Part shown: piece after piece, positions 27,903-37,665 of the stretch | Layout: each line of letters starts with the position of its first letter | How positions within the stretch are numbered: position 1 is the first letter of the stretch | Origin: Citrobacter sp. Awk 4 | GTDB taxonomy: Bacteria > Pseudomonadota > Gammaproteobacteria > Enterobacterales > Enterobacteriaceae | Direction of reading: 5' to 3' | Length of the DNA: 64,000 bases | Assembly: GCF_028069725.1 (NCBI RefSeq) | Contig: NZ_JANEWG010000012.1 | Location: forward strand, 1 to 64,000 | Made by a program: the position numbers and the translations under genes | Notes under the pieces: model-generated | What the model saw: the letters and a program-made list of their open reading frames with translations, nothing else | Told to the model about the DNA's origin: nothing | Databases searched by the model: none

Positions 27903-29315
27903 TTATGGCGCCGGGTTCACCAGTAACTGCCCGATAGAACCCCGGTCCGCCATTTCCAGGGTCTGGCTGGAAAAATAGAACGGGAAATGCGCCCAGGACG
28001 GTTGTCCATAATAAACCAGCAGTTCTACCTGACCATCCACCCACACGGTGTCTTTCCAGCCCCTGTCTTCCGGGAAAGGAATGGCGCCGTTCACGTTGCG
28101 AATCAGGAAGGTAACACCCTCAATGTGGAACGACTGCGGCAGATCGGCGCGGACGGTCCAGCGCTCCCAGGTACCCTGCTGAGCGGTAATATCAACACGA
28201 TTGACATCCCACAACTGCCCATTAATACCCGGATCGTCACCCAGGCTGATATCCCGACTGCGAATCGGCGCGCCGCTCAGGATTTCCGTCGGCAACAGGC
28301 GCATCGGCAGATTGTCTGTCACCAGCGGCAGAAGCCCCGTTGGGCGTAACGTCAGCACCAGCGTTGATACCAGAATACTGGAAGGCTCAAAGAACCCGCG
28401 GATCCGGTCGACAATGCTTGCCGCCTCGCCACAGGTAATCGACACCTCATCACCGTTGGTCATATCGACCAGGATCTCACGACGTTCACCTGGCGCCAGC
28501 GACAGTTGTTTAACCGACACGGGAGCAGGCAAAAAGCCCTGGTCACCCGAAATAACATGCAGCGCGCGACCGTCGCTCATCTGCAAAAGATAGCGACGTG
28601 AGTTGGAGGCGTTTAGCAAACGCAATCTCACCCAGCCGCGAGACACTTCCACATACGGGCTTTGTACGCCGTTAACCAGCAAGGTGTCGCCGACAAAACC
28701 GCCGCTTCCCGGTTCGCTGTACTCTGGCGCACCAAAATTATCCAGTCGTTTGTCCTGGATGATGATGGGGAAATCATCCACACCGTAGTGGTTAGGGATC
28801 GGCAGCGACTTGCTCACTTCATCTTCGACCAGCCACATCCCGGCCAGGCCGTTGTACACCTGTTGCGCGGTTCGGTTCGGTGTATTAGCGTGATACCACA
28901 AGGTGGCGGCGCTCTGGCGAATCGGCAACACCGGCGCCCAGTCGGCATTCGGCGACATCATGCGCGCCGGACCGCCCATCAGCGGCCCAGGCACCTGAAG
29001 ACCCGCGATGGTCATCGAGACGTTTTCAGCCAGCCGGTTACTGTAGATAAGCTTGACGTCATCCCCTTTCCAGACGCGGATCGTCGGTCCCAAATAGCGG
29101 CCATTAATACCCCAGACCGGCGCGCGAGTCCCTTGCGTAAAGGACCAGTGCGCGCGCTGTAATGTCATAAATAATGGCTGTCCACGGCGGGACTCTAACA
29201 GTGGCGGAACAGGCAACGGTTGCTGCTGTCCGGCAGCATGTGCTCGCAGCGGAACAGCACCAGCACACAGTGCGATCCCTGATGCCTGAATGAACTGACG
29301 CCGACTGAGTGACAT
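27903..29315 (-). CDS. ftsP: Cell division protein FtsP (SufI)
   Basis: A 470-residue periplasmic protein with three cupredoxin domains that stabilises the divisome under stress. The Tat signal SRRQFIQASGIALCAGAVPL (residues 4-23, cleavage near AHA) is the classic model Tat substrate. It has the multicopper oxidase fold, but the copper His clusters (HXH) are absent (for example TLWYHANTPN keeps only one His), as known for SufI. Length matches E. coli. It lies 71 bases downstream of plsC and on the same strand; parC-plsC-ftsP are consecutive as in E. coli. Confidence 0.97.
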   Translation of the reverse strand: MSLSRRQFIQASGIALCAGAVPLRAHAAGQQQPLPVPPLLESRRGQPLFMTLQRAHWSFTQGTRAPVWGINGRYLGPTIRVWKGDDVKLIYSNRLAENVSMTIAGLQVPGPLMGGPARMMSPNADWAPVLPIRQSAATLWYHANTPNRTAQQVYNGLAGMWLVEDEVSKSLPIPNHYGVDDFPIIIQDKRLDNFGAPEYSEPGSGGFVGDTLLVNGVQSPYVEVSRGWVRLRLLNASNSRRYLLQMSDGRALHVISGDQGFLPAPVSVKQLSLAPGERREILVDMTNGDEVSITCGEAASIVDRIRGFFEPSSILVSTLVLTLRPTGLLPLVTDNLPMRLLPTEILSGAPIRSRDISLGDDPGINGQLWDVNRVDITAQQGTWERWTVRADLPQSFHIEGVTFLIRNVNGAIPFPEDRGWKDTVWVDGQVELLVYYGQPSWAHFPFYFSSQTLEMADRGSIGQLLVNPAP

Positions 29316-29386
29316 ATAAGCTCCATGTAAAACTGGCTAAAATAATGCGCAGGAAATCGTATTCCGCAAATCTCTCACTAACCGGC

Positions 29387-30124
29387 TCACACTTTGCCGG
29401 CCGCTTCCCGTTCTGCAACTTCTTTATCGAGCTCTTCGATTTTTTGTTCCATCAATGTACGGCAATGTGCCGCGAGCTCCCGAACCTGATCTTTACCAAA
29501 AGCGCTGATATCAATCGGCGGCAACATCTCAACGATCACCAGACCATTGTTCAGTCGGTTAAGTTTAATCTTATTTGAGGTATTGGATACGCACACGGGA
29601 ATAATAGGTACGCCTGCTGCAATCGCGGCATGAAACGCCCCCGTCTTAAACGGTAGCAGACCACGCCCACGGCTGCGCGTGCCTTCCGGGAACATCCAGA
29701 CGGAAATACGGCGTTTCTTAATATGGCGGACCACCTGCGCAATGGTACTGTGTGCTTTGGCCCGGTTATCTCGGTCAATCAATAAGTTACCGGTTAACCA
29801 ATATAACAGCCCGAAAAACGGTATCCACAACAGGCTTTTTTTACCGACGGTAACAGTAGGTGGTTGCACAATATTTGCTGCCGTAACCATGTCGTAATTA
29901 TTCTGATGGTTAGCGATATAAATGGCATTGCCATGGTTTTCAACACCGGCAGGCAAACGGCATTCCACCTTCAAGCCATACAGAGGGGCCAGGCGGCCAA
30001 ACATACGACCAAACGTCGCGACGTGCTTAGGATTTCGCGGACTGAAGAGACAGTAAATACACCCAAAAATACAGACCAGAACACAGTAAATAACAGTAAT
30101 AAAGAGACGAAAAATATATAGCAT
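29387..30124 (-). CDS. plsC: 1-acyl-sn-glycerol-3-phosphate acyltransferase PlsC
   Basis: A 245-residue inner-membrane enzyme that makes phosphatidic acid from lysophosphatidic acid. The catalytic HX4D motif is His73-Asp78 (NHQNNYD), and the substrate motif FPEGTRSRG follows at about residues 143-151. An N-terminal hydrophobic segment (about 4-27) anchors it. It follows parC by 184 bases, with a strong hairpin between them. Confidence 0.98.
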   Translation of the reverse strand: MLYIFRLFITVIYCVLVCIFGCIYCLFSPRNPKHVATFGRMFGRLAPLYGLKVECRLPAGVENHGNAIYIANHQNNYDMVTAANIVQPPTVTVGKKSLLWIPFFGLLYWLTGNLLIDRDNRAKAHSTIAQVVRHIKKRRISVWMFPEGTRSRGRGLLPFKTGAFHAAIAAGVPIIPVCVSNTSNKIKLNRLNNGLVIVEMLPPIDISAFGKDQVRELAAHCRTLMEQKIEELDKEVAEREAAGKV

Positions 30125-30266
30125 AACAACCTCTGAAGCCCTAAGAGCCTACTTTTGTACGTCACCTGCTATCAGGTTAGAGCTTTGTTAAGAGCGGCTC
30201 TCTGGAAAAGCGTATTGTTAATCGCAACGCACGAATAAACAACGGTTTCACGGGAATTTTTAACGT

Positions 30267-30298
30267 TTATTCTCCCTCCATGAAAGGAGGGAGAATAA
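30267..30298. terminator. 13-bp perfect hairpin between parC and plsC
   Basis: TTATTCTCCCTCC (30267-30279) pairs perfectly with GGAGGGAGAATAA (30286-30298) across a 6-base loop, 10 bases after the parC stop. On the minus strand no T-run follows directly. It may end part of parC transcription, stabilise its 3' end or attenuate readthrough into plsC. Confidence 0.65.
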
Positions 30299-30308
30299 GA
30301 CGAGACCA

Positions 30309-32567
30309 TTACTCTTCGCTATCGCCACTGCTTGCGCGGCGAGGAGAGTCAATCTCGATACGATCGATACGCTGCAGACCGCGCATCAGCGTACCGCGGC
30401 GACCACGCTCACCAGTCACTTTTTGCAGCTCTTCAGGACGCAGTTTAATTTTGCGCTTGCCGACATGAATCGTCAGCGTGCTTTGTGGCGGCAGAACGTA
30501 AAGTTGCGCCAGGCCATCGTCGCCTTTCGCTGCTTCCGCTGAAGGAATATTGATGATCTTATTCCCTTTGCCTTTCGACAATTGCGGCAGATCGCTGACC
30601 GGGAACATCAACATACGGCCCGCATGCGTTATTGCCAGCAGCATATCGGTGTCATCTTCAATCACCACCGGCGGCATCACATGCGCATTTTCCGGTAACG
30701 TAATCAGTGCCTTACCCGCACGATTGCGCGCGACCAGATCGTTGAAGGTACACACAAAACCGTATCCTGCATCAGACGCCATCAACAGTTTCTGCTCATC
30801 GCCTTCCATCAGCATATGATCCACCGTCGCCCCCGGCGGCAGCGTAAGCTTACCGGTCAGCGGTTCGCCCTGACCACGTGCCGACGGCAGCGTAATCGGA
30901 TCGATGGCATAGCTGCGTCCGGTCGTGTCGATGAATACCACGGGCTGGTTACTCTTGCCTTTCACGGCGGCTTTAAAACTATCACCCGATTTATAGTTCA
31001 GCCCTTGCGCGTCAATATCGTGACCTTTGGCGCTACGCACCCAACCCATTTGAGAGAGCACAATAGTCACAGGCTCTGACGGCAGCATGTCATGCTCGCT
31101 CATCGCCTTAGCTTCTTCGCGCTCCTGCAAAGGAGAGCGACGATCATCGCCATAGGCATCAGAGTCAGCCTGCAGTTCTTTCTTCAGCAGGTTACTCATT
31201 TTGCGCTCGGAAGCCAGAATGCCCTGCAACTGGTCACGTTCTTTCGCCAGCTCATCCTGCTCACCGCGGATTTTCATCTCTTCCAGTTTGGCAAGATGAC
31301 GCAGTTTCAGTTCGAGGATAGCTTCAGCCTGCGTTTCAGTGATGCCAAAGCGCGACATCAACGCGGGTTTGGGTTCATCCTCGTGACGGATGATCTCAAT
31401 CACTTCGTCGATATTGAGAAACGCCACCAGCAAACCTTCGAGGATGTGCAGGCGCTTAAGGACTTTCTCCAGACGATAGTTCAGGCGGCGGCGCACGGTG
31501 TCACGACGGAACGCCAGCCATTCGGTCAGGATTTCCAGCAGGTTTTTCACTGCCGGACGACCGTCCAGGCCGATCATGTTCAGGTTGATACGATAGCTTT
31601 TTTCCAGATCCGTGGTGGCGAACAGGTGGTTCATCACCTGATCCATGTCCACCCGATTGGAGCGCGGAACAATCACCAGACGCGTTGGGTTTTCGTGATC
31701 CGACTCGTCACGCAGATCGTCCACCATCGGCAGCTTTTTATTGCGCATCTGGGCGGCGATTTGCTCAAGGACACGCGCACCGGAAACCTGGTGCGGCAGC
31801 GCGGTAATCACCACCGCGCCGTCTTCTTTATTCCATACCGCACGCATACGCACGGAACCGCGCCCGTTCTCGTAAATCTTACGGATTTCAGCACGGGAGG
31901 TAATGATCTCAGCTTCCGTCGGGTAGTCCGGCCCCTGCACGATATCCAGCAGTTGATCCAGCGTCGTTTTCGGCTGTTCAATCAGGGTAATAGCCGCTTT
32001 CGCCACTTCGCGCAGGTTATGCGGAGGAATGTCAGTTGCCATCCCGACCGCAATACCGGTAGTGCCGTTGAGCAGAATGTTGGGCAGACGCGCAGGCAGC
32101 ATTTTCGGCTCCTGCATCGTGCCATCAAAGTTCGGCACCCAGTCTGACGTTCCCTGCCCCAGTTCACCCAGCAGAATCTCCGCGTACTTCGACAGGCGAG
32201 ATTCGGTATAACGCATTGCTGCGAAGGATTTCGGGTCGTCCGGCGCCCCCCAGTTTCCCTGGCCGTCAACTAACGGATAACGGTAAGAGAATGGCTGCGC
32301 CATCAGCACCATAGCTTCGTAGCAGGCGCTGTCGCCATGAGGATGATACTTACCCAGTACGTCGCCGACGGTACGGGCGGATTTTTTAAATTTGGCGCTG
32401 GCGTTCAGTCCCAGTTCCGACATCGCATACACGATGCGACGCTGAACCGGTTTCAGCCCGTCACCAATAAACGGCAACGCCCTGTCCATGATGACGTACA
32501 TGGAATAATTCAGATAGGCGTTTTCCGTGAATTCATGCAGCGCAAGGCGCTCTGCCATATCGCTCAT
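30309..32567 (-). CDS. parC: DNA topoisomerase IV subunit A
   Basis: The 752-residue DNA-cleaving subunit that decatenates daughter chromosomes with ParE. The active-site Tyr120 lies in [10 protein letters not shown]. Quinolone-resistance positions Ser80 and Glu84 ([12 protein letters not shown]) are wild type, so this gene gives no evidence of target-site quinolone resistance. The C-terminal beta-pinwheel (about 490-740) has repeated GxG-rich blades. The start at 32567 ([13 protein letters not shown]) is the E. coli one; 18 codons upstream are not needed. Confidence 0.98.
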   Translation of the reverse strand: MSDMAERLALHEFTENAYLNYSMYVIMDRALPFIGDGLKPVQRRIVYAMSELGLNASAKFKKSARTVGDVLGKYHPHGDSACYEAMVLMAQPFSYRYPLVDGQGNWGAPDDPKSFAAMRYTESRLSKYAEILLGELGQGTSDWVPNFDGTMQEPKMLPARLPNILLNGTTGIAVGMATDIPPHNLREVAKAAITLIEQPKTTLDQLLDIVQGPDYPTEAEIITSRAEIRKIYENGRGSVRMRAVWNKEDGAVVITALPHQVSGARVLEQIAAQMRNKKLPMVDDLRDESDHENPTRLVIVPRSNRVDMDQVMNHLFATTDLEKSYRINLNMIGLDGRPAVKNLLEILTEWLAFRRDTVRRRLNYRLEKVLKRLHILEGLLVAFLNIDEVIEIIRHEDEPKPALMSRFGITETQAEAILELKLRHLAKLEEMKIRGEQDELAKERDQLQGILASERKMSNLLKKELQADSDAYGDDRRSPLQEREEAKAMSEHDMLPSEPVTIVLSQMGWVRSAKGHDIDAQGLNYKSGDSFKAAVKGKSNQPVVFIDTTGRSYAIDPITLPSARGQGEPLTGKLTLPPGATVDHMLMEGDEQKLLMASDAGYGFVCTFNDLVARNRAGKALITLPENAHVMPPVVIEDDTDMLLAITHAGRMLMFPVSDLPQLSKGKGNKIINIPSAEAAKGDDGLAQLYVLPPQSTLTIHVGKRKIKLRPEELQKVTGERGRRGTLMRGLQRIDRIEIDSPRRASSGDSEE

Positions 32568-32768
32568 TAATCGTGGTTCCTCAACGGTTAGCCTGAACAA
32601 TACCCACTCTCTGTCAGGCAATATTGCCGCAGATATTACCCTATCTGACGCGTTGAGTCACAAAGTCTGCCAGCTTTCCCCCATCCGGTTGGCGAGGTTG
32701 ATGTTCGATGGGAAGTCGCGGAGTCGACTGAGCAATGATCAGAGCCGCACACGCGGCCCTGATGAGGA

Positions 32769-33161
32769 TTATTTGGTAACTTTGGTGACCTGTTTTACAT
32801 CGATCTCTACAGAGTTCCAGTCTTTATCAACCTCACCCTGAATTTCCACAACGTCCTGCGGCGTCACGGTCACCCCGTTCCAGCGTTTGTGGTCGATATC
32901 CACATTCATGGTGCCGGTGGCATCTTTAAACAGATATAAATCGTCGGAAATACGCTCAACGATATTCCCGCGCAGCGTTACCCAGGTATCATCACGCAGC
33001 GATTTAGCACTTTCGACTGTCGTGCTGCTACCGTTCGGGCCAACAAACCCGCCGCTTTGACTTTGCGTCGCCGTCGGACCAGAAAATCCGCCCTGTTGCG
33101 CAGCCAGGACCGGTGCAGAACTCAATGCCATCACGGCAATCATTGCAGCCAATTTCTTCAT
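32769..33161 (-). CDS. visP: Periplasmic OB-fold protein VisP/YgiW
   Basis: A 130-residue BOF-family (DUF388/NirD-like OB fold) periplasmic protein. The Sec signal peptide is residues 1-20 (cleavage APVLA-AQQ), followed by a GGFSGPTATQSQSGGFVGP linker. In Salmonella VisP binds peptidoglycan sugars and interacts with LpxO; in E. coli it affects stress and biofilm behaviour. It is divergent from qseB across 152 bases with a shared regulatory region. Confidence 0.93.
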   Translation of the reverse strand: MKKLAAMIAVMALSSAPVLAAQQGGFSGPTATQSQSGGFVGPNGSSTTVESAKSLRDDTWVTLRGNIVERISDDLYLFKDATGTMNVDIDHKRWNGVTVTPQDVVEIQGEVDKDWNSVEIDVKQVTKVTK

Positions 33162-33203
33162 GATTCTTCCTCCCTTTCATGTTGTTTCACATCCATTAAA
33201 TAC

Positions 33204-33226
33204 CTTAATTCTTAACAACTTCTTAA
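33204..33226. promoter_or_regulatory. QseB (PreA) binding site, three CTTAA repeats
   Basis: CTTAA occurs at 33204, 33211 and 33222, all in the same orientation. The last two are spaced as CTTAA-N6-CTTAA, the published recognition pattern of QseB/PreA as I recall it, and similar to PmrA boxes. The site sits between visP and qseB and could control both. Confidence 0.75.
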
Positions 33227-33313
33227 GCCAAAAAAAGAGATATTATTTCTGTACATCGCCCGCGACGACAGGGTTTACTGACAGCAGACTGATTCAATGC
33301 AGGGACGAATATC

Positions 33314-33973
33314 ATGCGAATTTTACTGGTAGAAGATGACACGTTAATTGGCGATGGCGTCAAAGCGGGTCTGGGTAAAATGGGATTCAACGTCGACTGG
33401 TTTACTGAAGGTCGCCTGGGTAAAGAAGCGCTCTACAGCGCCCCTTATGATGCGGTGATCCTCGATCTTACGCTGCCGGGAATGGACGGGCGGGAGATTC
33501 TGCGCGAATGGCGTGAAAACGGCAAACGTGAACCGGTATTGATTTTGACGGCGCGTGATGCGCTGGCGGAACGTGTTGAAGGTTTGCGTCTCGGCGCAGA
33601 CGACTATCTTTGCAAACCCTTTGCGCTCATCGAAGTCGCCGCCCGGCTGGAAGCGCTGGTGCGCCGCGCCAACGGCCAGGCCAGCAACGAACTACGTCAT
33701 GGGCAGGTGGTGCTCAATCCCGGTAGCCTGATGGCGACGCTGGCGGGTGAACCTTTACCGCTCAAACCGAAAGAATTTGCGCTGCTGGAACTGCTCATGC
33801 GCAACAGCGGACGAGTTCTGCCGCGCAAACTCATCGAAGAAAAACTGTATAGCTGGGACGATGACGTCTCCAGCAATGCCGTTGAAGTACATGTCCATCA
33901 TCTGCGCCGCAAACTCGGCAGCGACTTTATCCGTACCGTACATGGAATTGGCTACACCCTGGGTGACGCATGA
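33314..33973 (+). CDS. qseB: Response regulator QseB
   Basis: A 219-residue OmpR/PhoB-class transcription factor. The receiver domain (1-118) has Asp51 as phosphorylation site ([12 protein letters not shown]), Thr79 (LTARD) and Lys101 ([10 protein letters not shown]); the winged helix occupies about 125-218. It is activated by QseC and also cross-talks with PmrB. The stop codon overlaps the qseC start by 4 bases (ATGA). Confidence 0.97.
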   Translation: MRILLVEDDTLIGDGVKAGLGKMGFNVDWFTEGRLGKEALYSAPYDAVILDLTLPGMDGREILREWRENGKREPVLILTARDALAERVEGLRLGADDYLCKPFALIEVAARLEALVRRANGQASNELRHGQVVLNPGSLMATLAGEPLPLKPKEFALLELLMRNSGRVLPRKLIEEKLYSWDDDVSSNAVEVHVHHLRRKLGSDFIRTVHGIGYTLGDA

Positions 33974-35319
33974 AATTAACGCAACGTCTCAGCCTGCGGG
34001 TCAGGTTAACCCTGATCTTTCTGATCCTGGCATCCCTCACCTGGGCGGTTTCCAGCTTTGTCGCGTGGAAGAAAACAACCGACAACGTTGATGAGCTGTT
34101 TGACACGCAACTGATGCTGTTTGCCAAACGCCTGAGCGCGCTGGATATTAACGATATCAACGCGTCAGCCCGCATGGCGCGCACGCCAAAAAAATTCAAA
34201 CACGGCCACGTCGATGACGATGTTCTGGCCTTTGCGGTATACACCAGCGACGGCAGAATGGTGCTGCACGATGGCGATAACGGACGAGATATTCCCTACA
34301 GCTACCGTCGGGAAGGCTTTGATGATGGCCGGTTGAAAGGGGATAACGACAAATGGCGTTTTATCTGGTTAACCTCCGCCGACGGTAAATACCGTATTGT
34401 GGCAGGGCAAGAGTGGGAATACCGAGAAGATATGGCGTTGGCGATCGTCACGGCGCAACTCACCCCCTGGCTTATCGCCCTCCCACTGATGCTGCTGATC
34501 CTGATTGTGTTGCTCAGTAGGGAACTCAAACCGTTGAAGAAACTGGCGCAAACGCTGCGTTTGCGCGCCCCGGAATCGGAGGAACCGCTTGATCCTAAAG
34601 GCGTCCCCAGTGAAGTACGCCCGTTGGTTGAAGCCCTCAATCAGTTATTTATCCGCACACACTCAATGATGGTGCGTGAACGACGCTTCACCTCAGACGC
34701 GGCCCATGAACTACGCAGCCCTTTAACGGCGCTGAAAGTCCAGGCTGAAGTGGCGCAACTCTCTGACGACGATCCAAAAGCCCGGGAAAAAGCCCTTGCG
34801 CAATTGCATGCAGGTATTGATCGCGCCACGCGCCTGGTTGATCAACTCTTAACTCTTTCACGACTCGACTCGCTCGACAATTTACAGGATGTGGCAGAAC
34901 TCTCTCTGGAGGAGGTTCTGCAATCCGCCGTGATGGAGATTTATCATCTGGCGCAGCAGGCACACATCGATGTGCGTCTGAACATTAATGCACACCATGT
35001 CATGCGAACCGCGCAGCCTCTGCTGCTCAGTTTGCTGGTACGAAATCTGCTGGATAACGCCATTCGCTACAGCCCGCAGGGCAGCATCGTGAACGTGACC
35101 TTACAGGCGCGCTGTTTTACCGTTACCGATAATGGCCCCGGTGTGGCGCCCGACATTCTGCCCCACATCGGCGAACGTTTTTATCGCCCACCGGGACAGA
35201 GCGTGACCGGCAGCGGACTGGGTCTGTCAATCGTCCGCCGGATTGCCGCATTACATGGTATGGAGGTGGCGTTTAGTCATGCCCCCCAGGGGGGATTTGA
35301 AGCCACTGTGAAGTGGTAA
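33970..35319 (+). CDS. qseC: Sensor histidine kinase QseC
   Basis: A 449-residue inner-membrane kinase reported to sense adrenaline, noradrenaline and AI-3. Two transmembrane helices (about 13-33 and 165-184) enclose a periplasmic sensor. HAMP-like sequence is followed by the H-box with His246 ([16 protein letters not shown]), the N box ([12 protein letters not shown]) and G boxes ([17 protein letters not shown]). Translationally coupled to qseB. Confidence 0.97.
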   Translation: MKLTQRLSLRVRLTLIFLILASLTWAVSSFVAWKKTTDNVDELFDTQLMLFAKRLSALDINDINASARMARTPKKFKHGHVDDDVLAFAVYTSDGRMVLHDGDNGRDIPYSYRREGFDDGRLKGDNDKWRFIWLTSADGKYRIVAGQEWEYREDMALAIVTAQLTPWLIALPLMLLILIVLLSRELKPLKKLAQTLRLRAPESEEPLDPKGVPSEVRPLVEALNQLFIRTHSMMVRERRFTSDAAHELRSPLTALKVQAEVAQLSDDDPKAREKALAQLHAGIDRATRLVDQLLTLSRLDSLDNLQDVAELSLEEVLQSAVMEIYHLAQQAHIDVRLNINAHHVMRTAQPLLLSLLVRNLLDNAIRYSPQGSIVNVTLQARCFTVTDNGPGVAPDILPHIGERFYRPPGQSVTGSGLGLSIVRRIAALHGMEVAFSHAPQGGFEATVKW

Positions 35320-35427
35320 AGCAGGATTATTGCTAATTAAGCAAAAGACTTTGCACATTTTGCTAATTTTACCAGGTCGGTCATCAGCGTAAAATGGCCT
35401 TCAAACGCATTCCTGTGAGGACAAATA

Positions 35428-36009
35428 ATGAGCAACATTCTGATTATCAACGGCGCGAAAAAATTCGCACATTCCAATGGTCAGTTGAATGACACCCTGA
35501 CCGAAGTCGCGGATGGCCTCCTGCGCGACCTCGGGCATGATGTTAAAGTCGTCCGTGCCGAAAGTGATTACGACATCAATACCGAAGTACAGAACTTCGT
35601 CTGGGCCGATGCGGTCATCTGGCAGATGCCAGGCTGGTGGATGGGCGCACCGTGGACGGTTAAAAAATACATTGATGACGTCTTCACTGAAGGTCATGGC
35701 ATCCTGTACGCCAGCGATGGACGCACCCGTTCAGACGCGTCGAAGAAGTACGGTTCAGGCGGTTTGATTCAGGGCAAAAAATATATGCTCTCGCTGACCT
35801 GGAACGCGCCGATGGAGGCGTTCACGGATAAAGATCAGTTCTTCCACGGCGTGGGCGTTGATGGCGTGTACCTGCCGTTTCACAAAGCGAATCAGTTCCT
35901 TGGAATGGAAGCGCTGCCGACCTTTATCGCCAATGACGTGATTAAAATGCCGGACGTCCCACGTTATATCGCAGAATATCGCAAGCATCTGAGCGAGATT
36001 TTTGGTTAA
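35428..36009 (+). CDS. mdaB: NADPH:quinone oxidoreductase MdaB
   Basis: A 193-residue FAD-dependent flavodoxin-fold quinone reductase (modulator of drug activity B) that reduces quinones by two electrons. It begins MSNILIINGAKKFAHSNGQL, where the loop binds FAD phosphates, and contains the WQMPGWWMGAPW segment of the active site. AGGACAAATA precedes the ATG. It is followed after 30 bases by ygiN, whose product acts on the quinol product. Confidence 0.96.
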   Translation: MSNILIINGAKKFAHSNGQLNDTLTEVADGLLRDLGHDVKVVRAESDYDINTEVQNFVWADAVIWQMPGWWMGAPWTVKKYIDDVFTEGHGILYASDGRTRSDASKKYGSGGLIQGKKYMLSLTWNAPMEAFTDKDQFFHGVGVDGVYLPFHKANQFLGMEALPTFIANDVIKMPDVPRYIAEYRKHLSEIFG

Positions 36010-36039
36010 CTGGTAGCCTGGAATTAGAAGGAGTTAACC

Positions 36040-36354
36040 ATGCTTACAGTCATTGCTGAAATCCGTACGCGTCCAGGTCAACATCACCGCCAGGCGGTAC
36101 TGGAGCAGTTCGCAAAAATTGTCCCTACCGTATTGAAAGAAGAGGGTTGCCACGGCTATGCGCCGATGGTCGATCACGCCGCGGGTGTGAGTTTCCAGAC
36201 CACTGCCCCTGATTCAATCGTGATGATCGAACAGTGGGAAACCGTGGCGCATCTTGAAGCGCATCTGCAAACCCCTCACATGAAAGCCTGGAGCGAAGCC
36301 GTCAAAGGCGATGTGCTGGAAACGACTATTCGTATTCTGGAGCAGGGGATTTAA
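36040..36354 (+). CDS. ygiN: Quinol monooxygenase YgiN
   Basis: A 104-residue ABM-fold dimeric protein that can oxidise menadiol and is thought to form a quinone redox cycle with MdaB. Residues 1-95 form one ferredoxin-like alpha/beta domain with EEGCHGYAPMVDHA and MIEQWETVAHLEAHLQTPH. AAGGAG sits 7 bases before the ATG. A strong terminator follows. Confidence 0.95.
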   Translation: MLTVIAEIRTRPGQHHRQAVLEQFAKIVPTVLKEEGCHGYAPMVDHAAGVSFQTTAPDSIVMIEQWETVAHLEAHLQTPHMKAWSEAVKGDVLETTIRILEQGI

Positions 36355-36420
36355 GTGCAGTGGTATTGCCGGGTGACACGCTGTTTACCCGGCCTTGAAA
36401 ACCCTAAAACTTAACCTCCA

Positions 36421-36450
36421 GGCCCGGTAAGCACCACCGGGCCTTTTTAT
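36421..36450 (+). terminator. Rho-independent terminator of mdaB-ygiN
   Basis: Stem GGCCCGGT (36421-36428) and ACCGGGCC (36436-36443) is followed by TTTTTATT. A REP-like hairpin (GCCGGGT at 36368, ACCCGGC at 36387) precedes it. The T-run overlaps the end of the convergent GH88 gene. Confidence 0.85.
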
Positions 36451-37637
36451 TACCAGTACAGCTTCCAGCTCTGCGTAAACCGCATCAGCGCCTCAACGTA
36501 GAAATAATCTCCCCAGCTTGCACACTCATCCACACCCTTGTTGCTCGCCAGATGGTAAACCGAGTGTTTCAGCAGACCATTACCCTTCTCGTCTTTGCCC
36601 ATCAGGTAGTGTTTCGTCAGCGATGACATAATCCCTTTCGCCCACGCCAGATAACGTTCACGATCAGGATCGGTGATCGGCAGGTGTTTCACGAGCTCCA
36701 GCAATCCACATACCGCGATCGCCGCCGAGGAGGAATCACGCAATGCGTCAGTTCCGACCAGCGCCAGATCCCAGTGACAGACATAATCTTCCGGCAGACG
36801 GTTCAGAAAGTAGTTCGCCAGTCGTTTCGACAGGGCGATCATCGTCTTGTCGCCGGTGTAGATATAGCTCAGCAGGAAACCGTAAATTCCCCACGCCTGC
36901 CCACGCGACCAGCAGGAGTCGTCCGCATAGCCCTGCTGCGTATTGCCATAGCGCGGCGCACCGGTTTTCACGTCCATATAATAGGTGTGGAAGGTGGACG
37001 CATCCTCACGAATCAGGAACGTCGCCGCCTGCATCACGTGCGCTTTAGCCGCTTCTGCAAAGCGCGGATCGCCGGTCTGCTCCGTTGCCCAGTAGAGCAG
37101 TGGCAGGTTCATGTTGCAGTCGATAATCATCCGTCCGGCCTGTTCAGGATCGGCCAGATCCCCCCACGCCTGGATGATCTTCGCCTTCTCGTGGAAGCGT
37201 TCGAGCAGGGCTTCAGCAGCAAGCAAAGAGAAACCGCGCGCCTCATGATTGCCCGTCAGACGCCAGGCCGCCACACAAGACAGGGTGTACAGAAAACCTA
37301 AATCATGGGTATTGGTGTCGCTGCGCCCGGCGATGCGCAAGCCGAACGAGCGAACATGTTTTTCCGCCATCGTACGGAATGTTTCATCCCCGCTCATCTC
37401 CCACGCCAGCCAGAGTTGGCCAGTCCAGAAGCTGGTGGTCCATTCGACGTTTTCGGTTAACGGGTAATAACCGTCCTGGCAGGTTTCCGCCGGGAATTTT
37501 TCACCGAACTCCGTTAAATGACGGCTAATCAGCTCGAGGACATGACCGCGCGCGGAACATAACTCATCGTTAAATGCGTGGGCATCAACGGGCGCAGGGA
37601 TATCGGTCAGGCGTTCCTCAACGATACGACTTAACAT
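36450..37637 (-). CDS. GH88 unsaturated glucuronyl hydrolase
   Basis: This 395-residue enzyme belongs to the (alpha/alpha)6-barrel unsaturated uronyl hydrolases, which remove the 4,5-unsaturated uronic acid from the end of oligosaccharides made by polysaccharide lyases. Two aspartates, Asp112 in NTHDLGFLY and Asp173 in IIDCNMNLPLLYWA, are 61 residues apart, the same spacing as catalytic Asp88 and Asp149 of Bacillus UGL. YADDSCWSRGQAWGIYGF is also family-typical. There is no signal peptide, so it acts on imported substrate. The start at 37637 has AAGGAA 7 bases upstream; a frame 54 bases longer does not. It is the last gene of a three-gene operon, 28 bases after the symporter gene. Confidence 0.88.
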   Translation of the reverse strand: MLSRIVEERLTDIPAPVDAHAFNDELCSARGHVLELISRHLTEFGEKFPAETCQDGYYPLTENVEWTTSFWTGQLWLAWEMSGDETFRTMAEKHVRSFGLRIAGRSDTNTHDLGFLYTLSCVAAWRLTGNHEARGFSLLAAEALLERFHEKAKIIQAWGDLADPEQAGRMIIDCNMNLPLLYWATEQTGDPRFAEAAKAHVMQAATFLIREDASTFHTYYMDVKTGAPRYGNTQQGYADDSCWSRGQAWGIYGFLLSYIYTGDKTMIALSKRLANYFLNRLPEDYVCHWDLALVGTDALRDSSSAAIAVCGLLELVKHLPITDPDRERYLAWAKGIMSSLTKHYLMGKDEKGNGLLKHSVYHLASNKGVDECASWGDYFYVEALMRFTQSWKLYW

Positions 37638-37665
37638 ATTTCGGTTCCTTCTTTTAAAGCTGTAA

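Noticed and set aside
31092-32147. 351-codon open frame antisense to parC
   Set aside because: Shadow of parC codon structure; composition (His, Gln, Arg rich) unlike a real protein and no ribosome site.
32567-32567. Quinolone-resistance change in parC
   Set aside because: Ser80 and Glu84 are wild type by direct count, so no target-site resistance is indicated in ParC.
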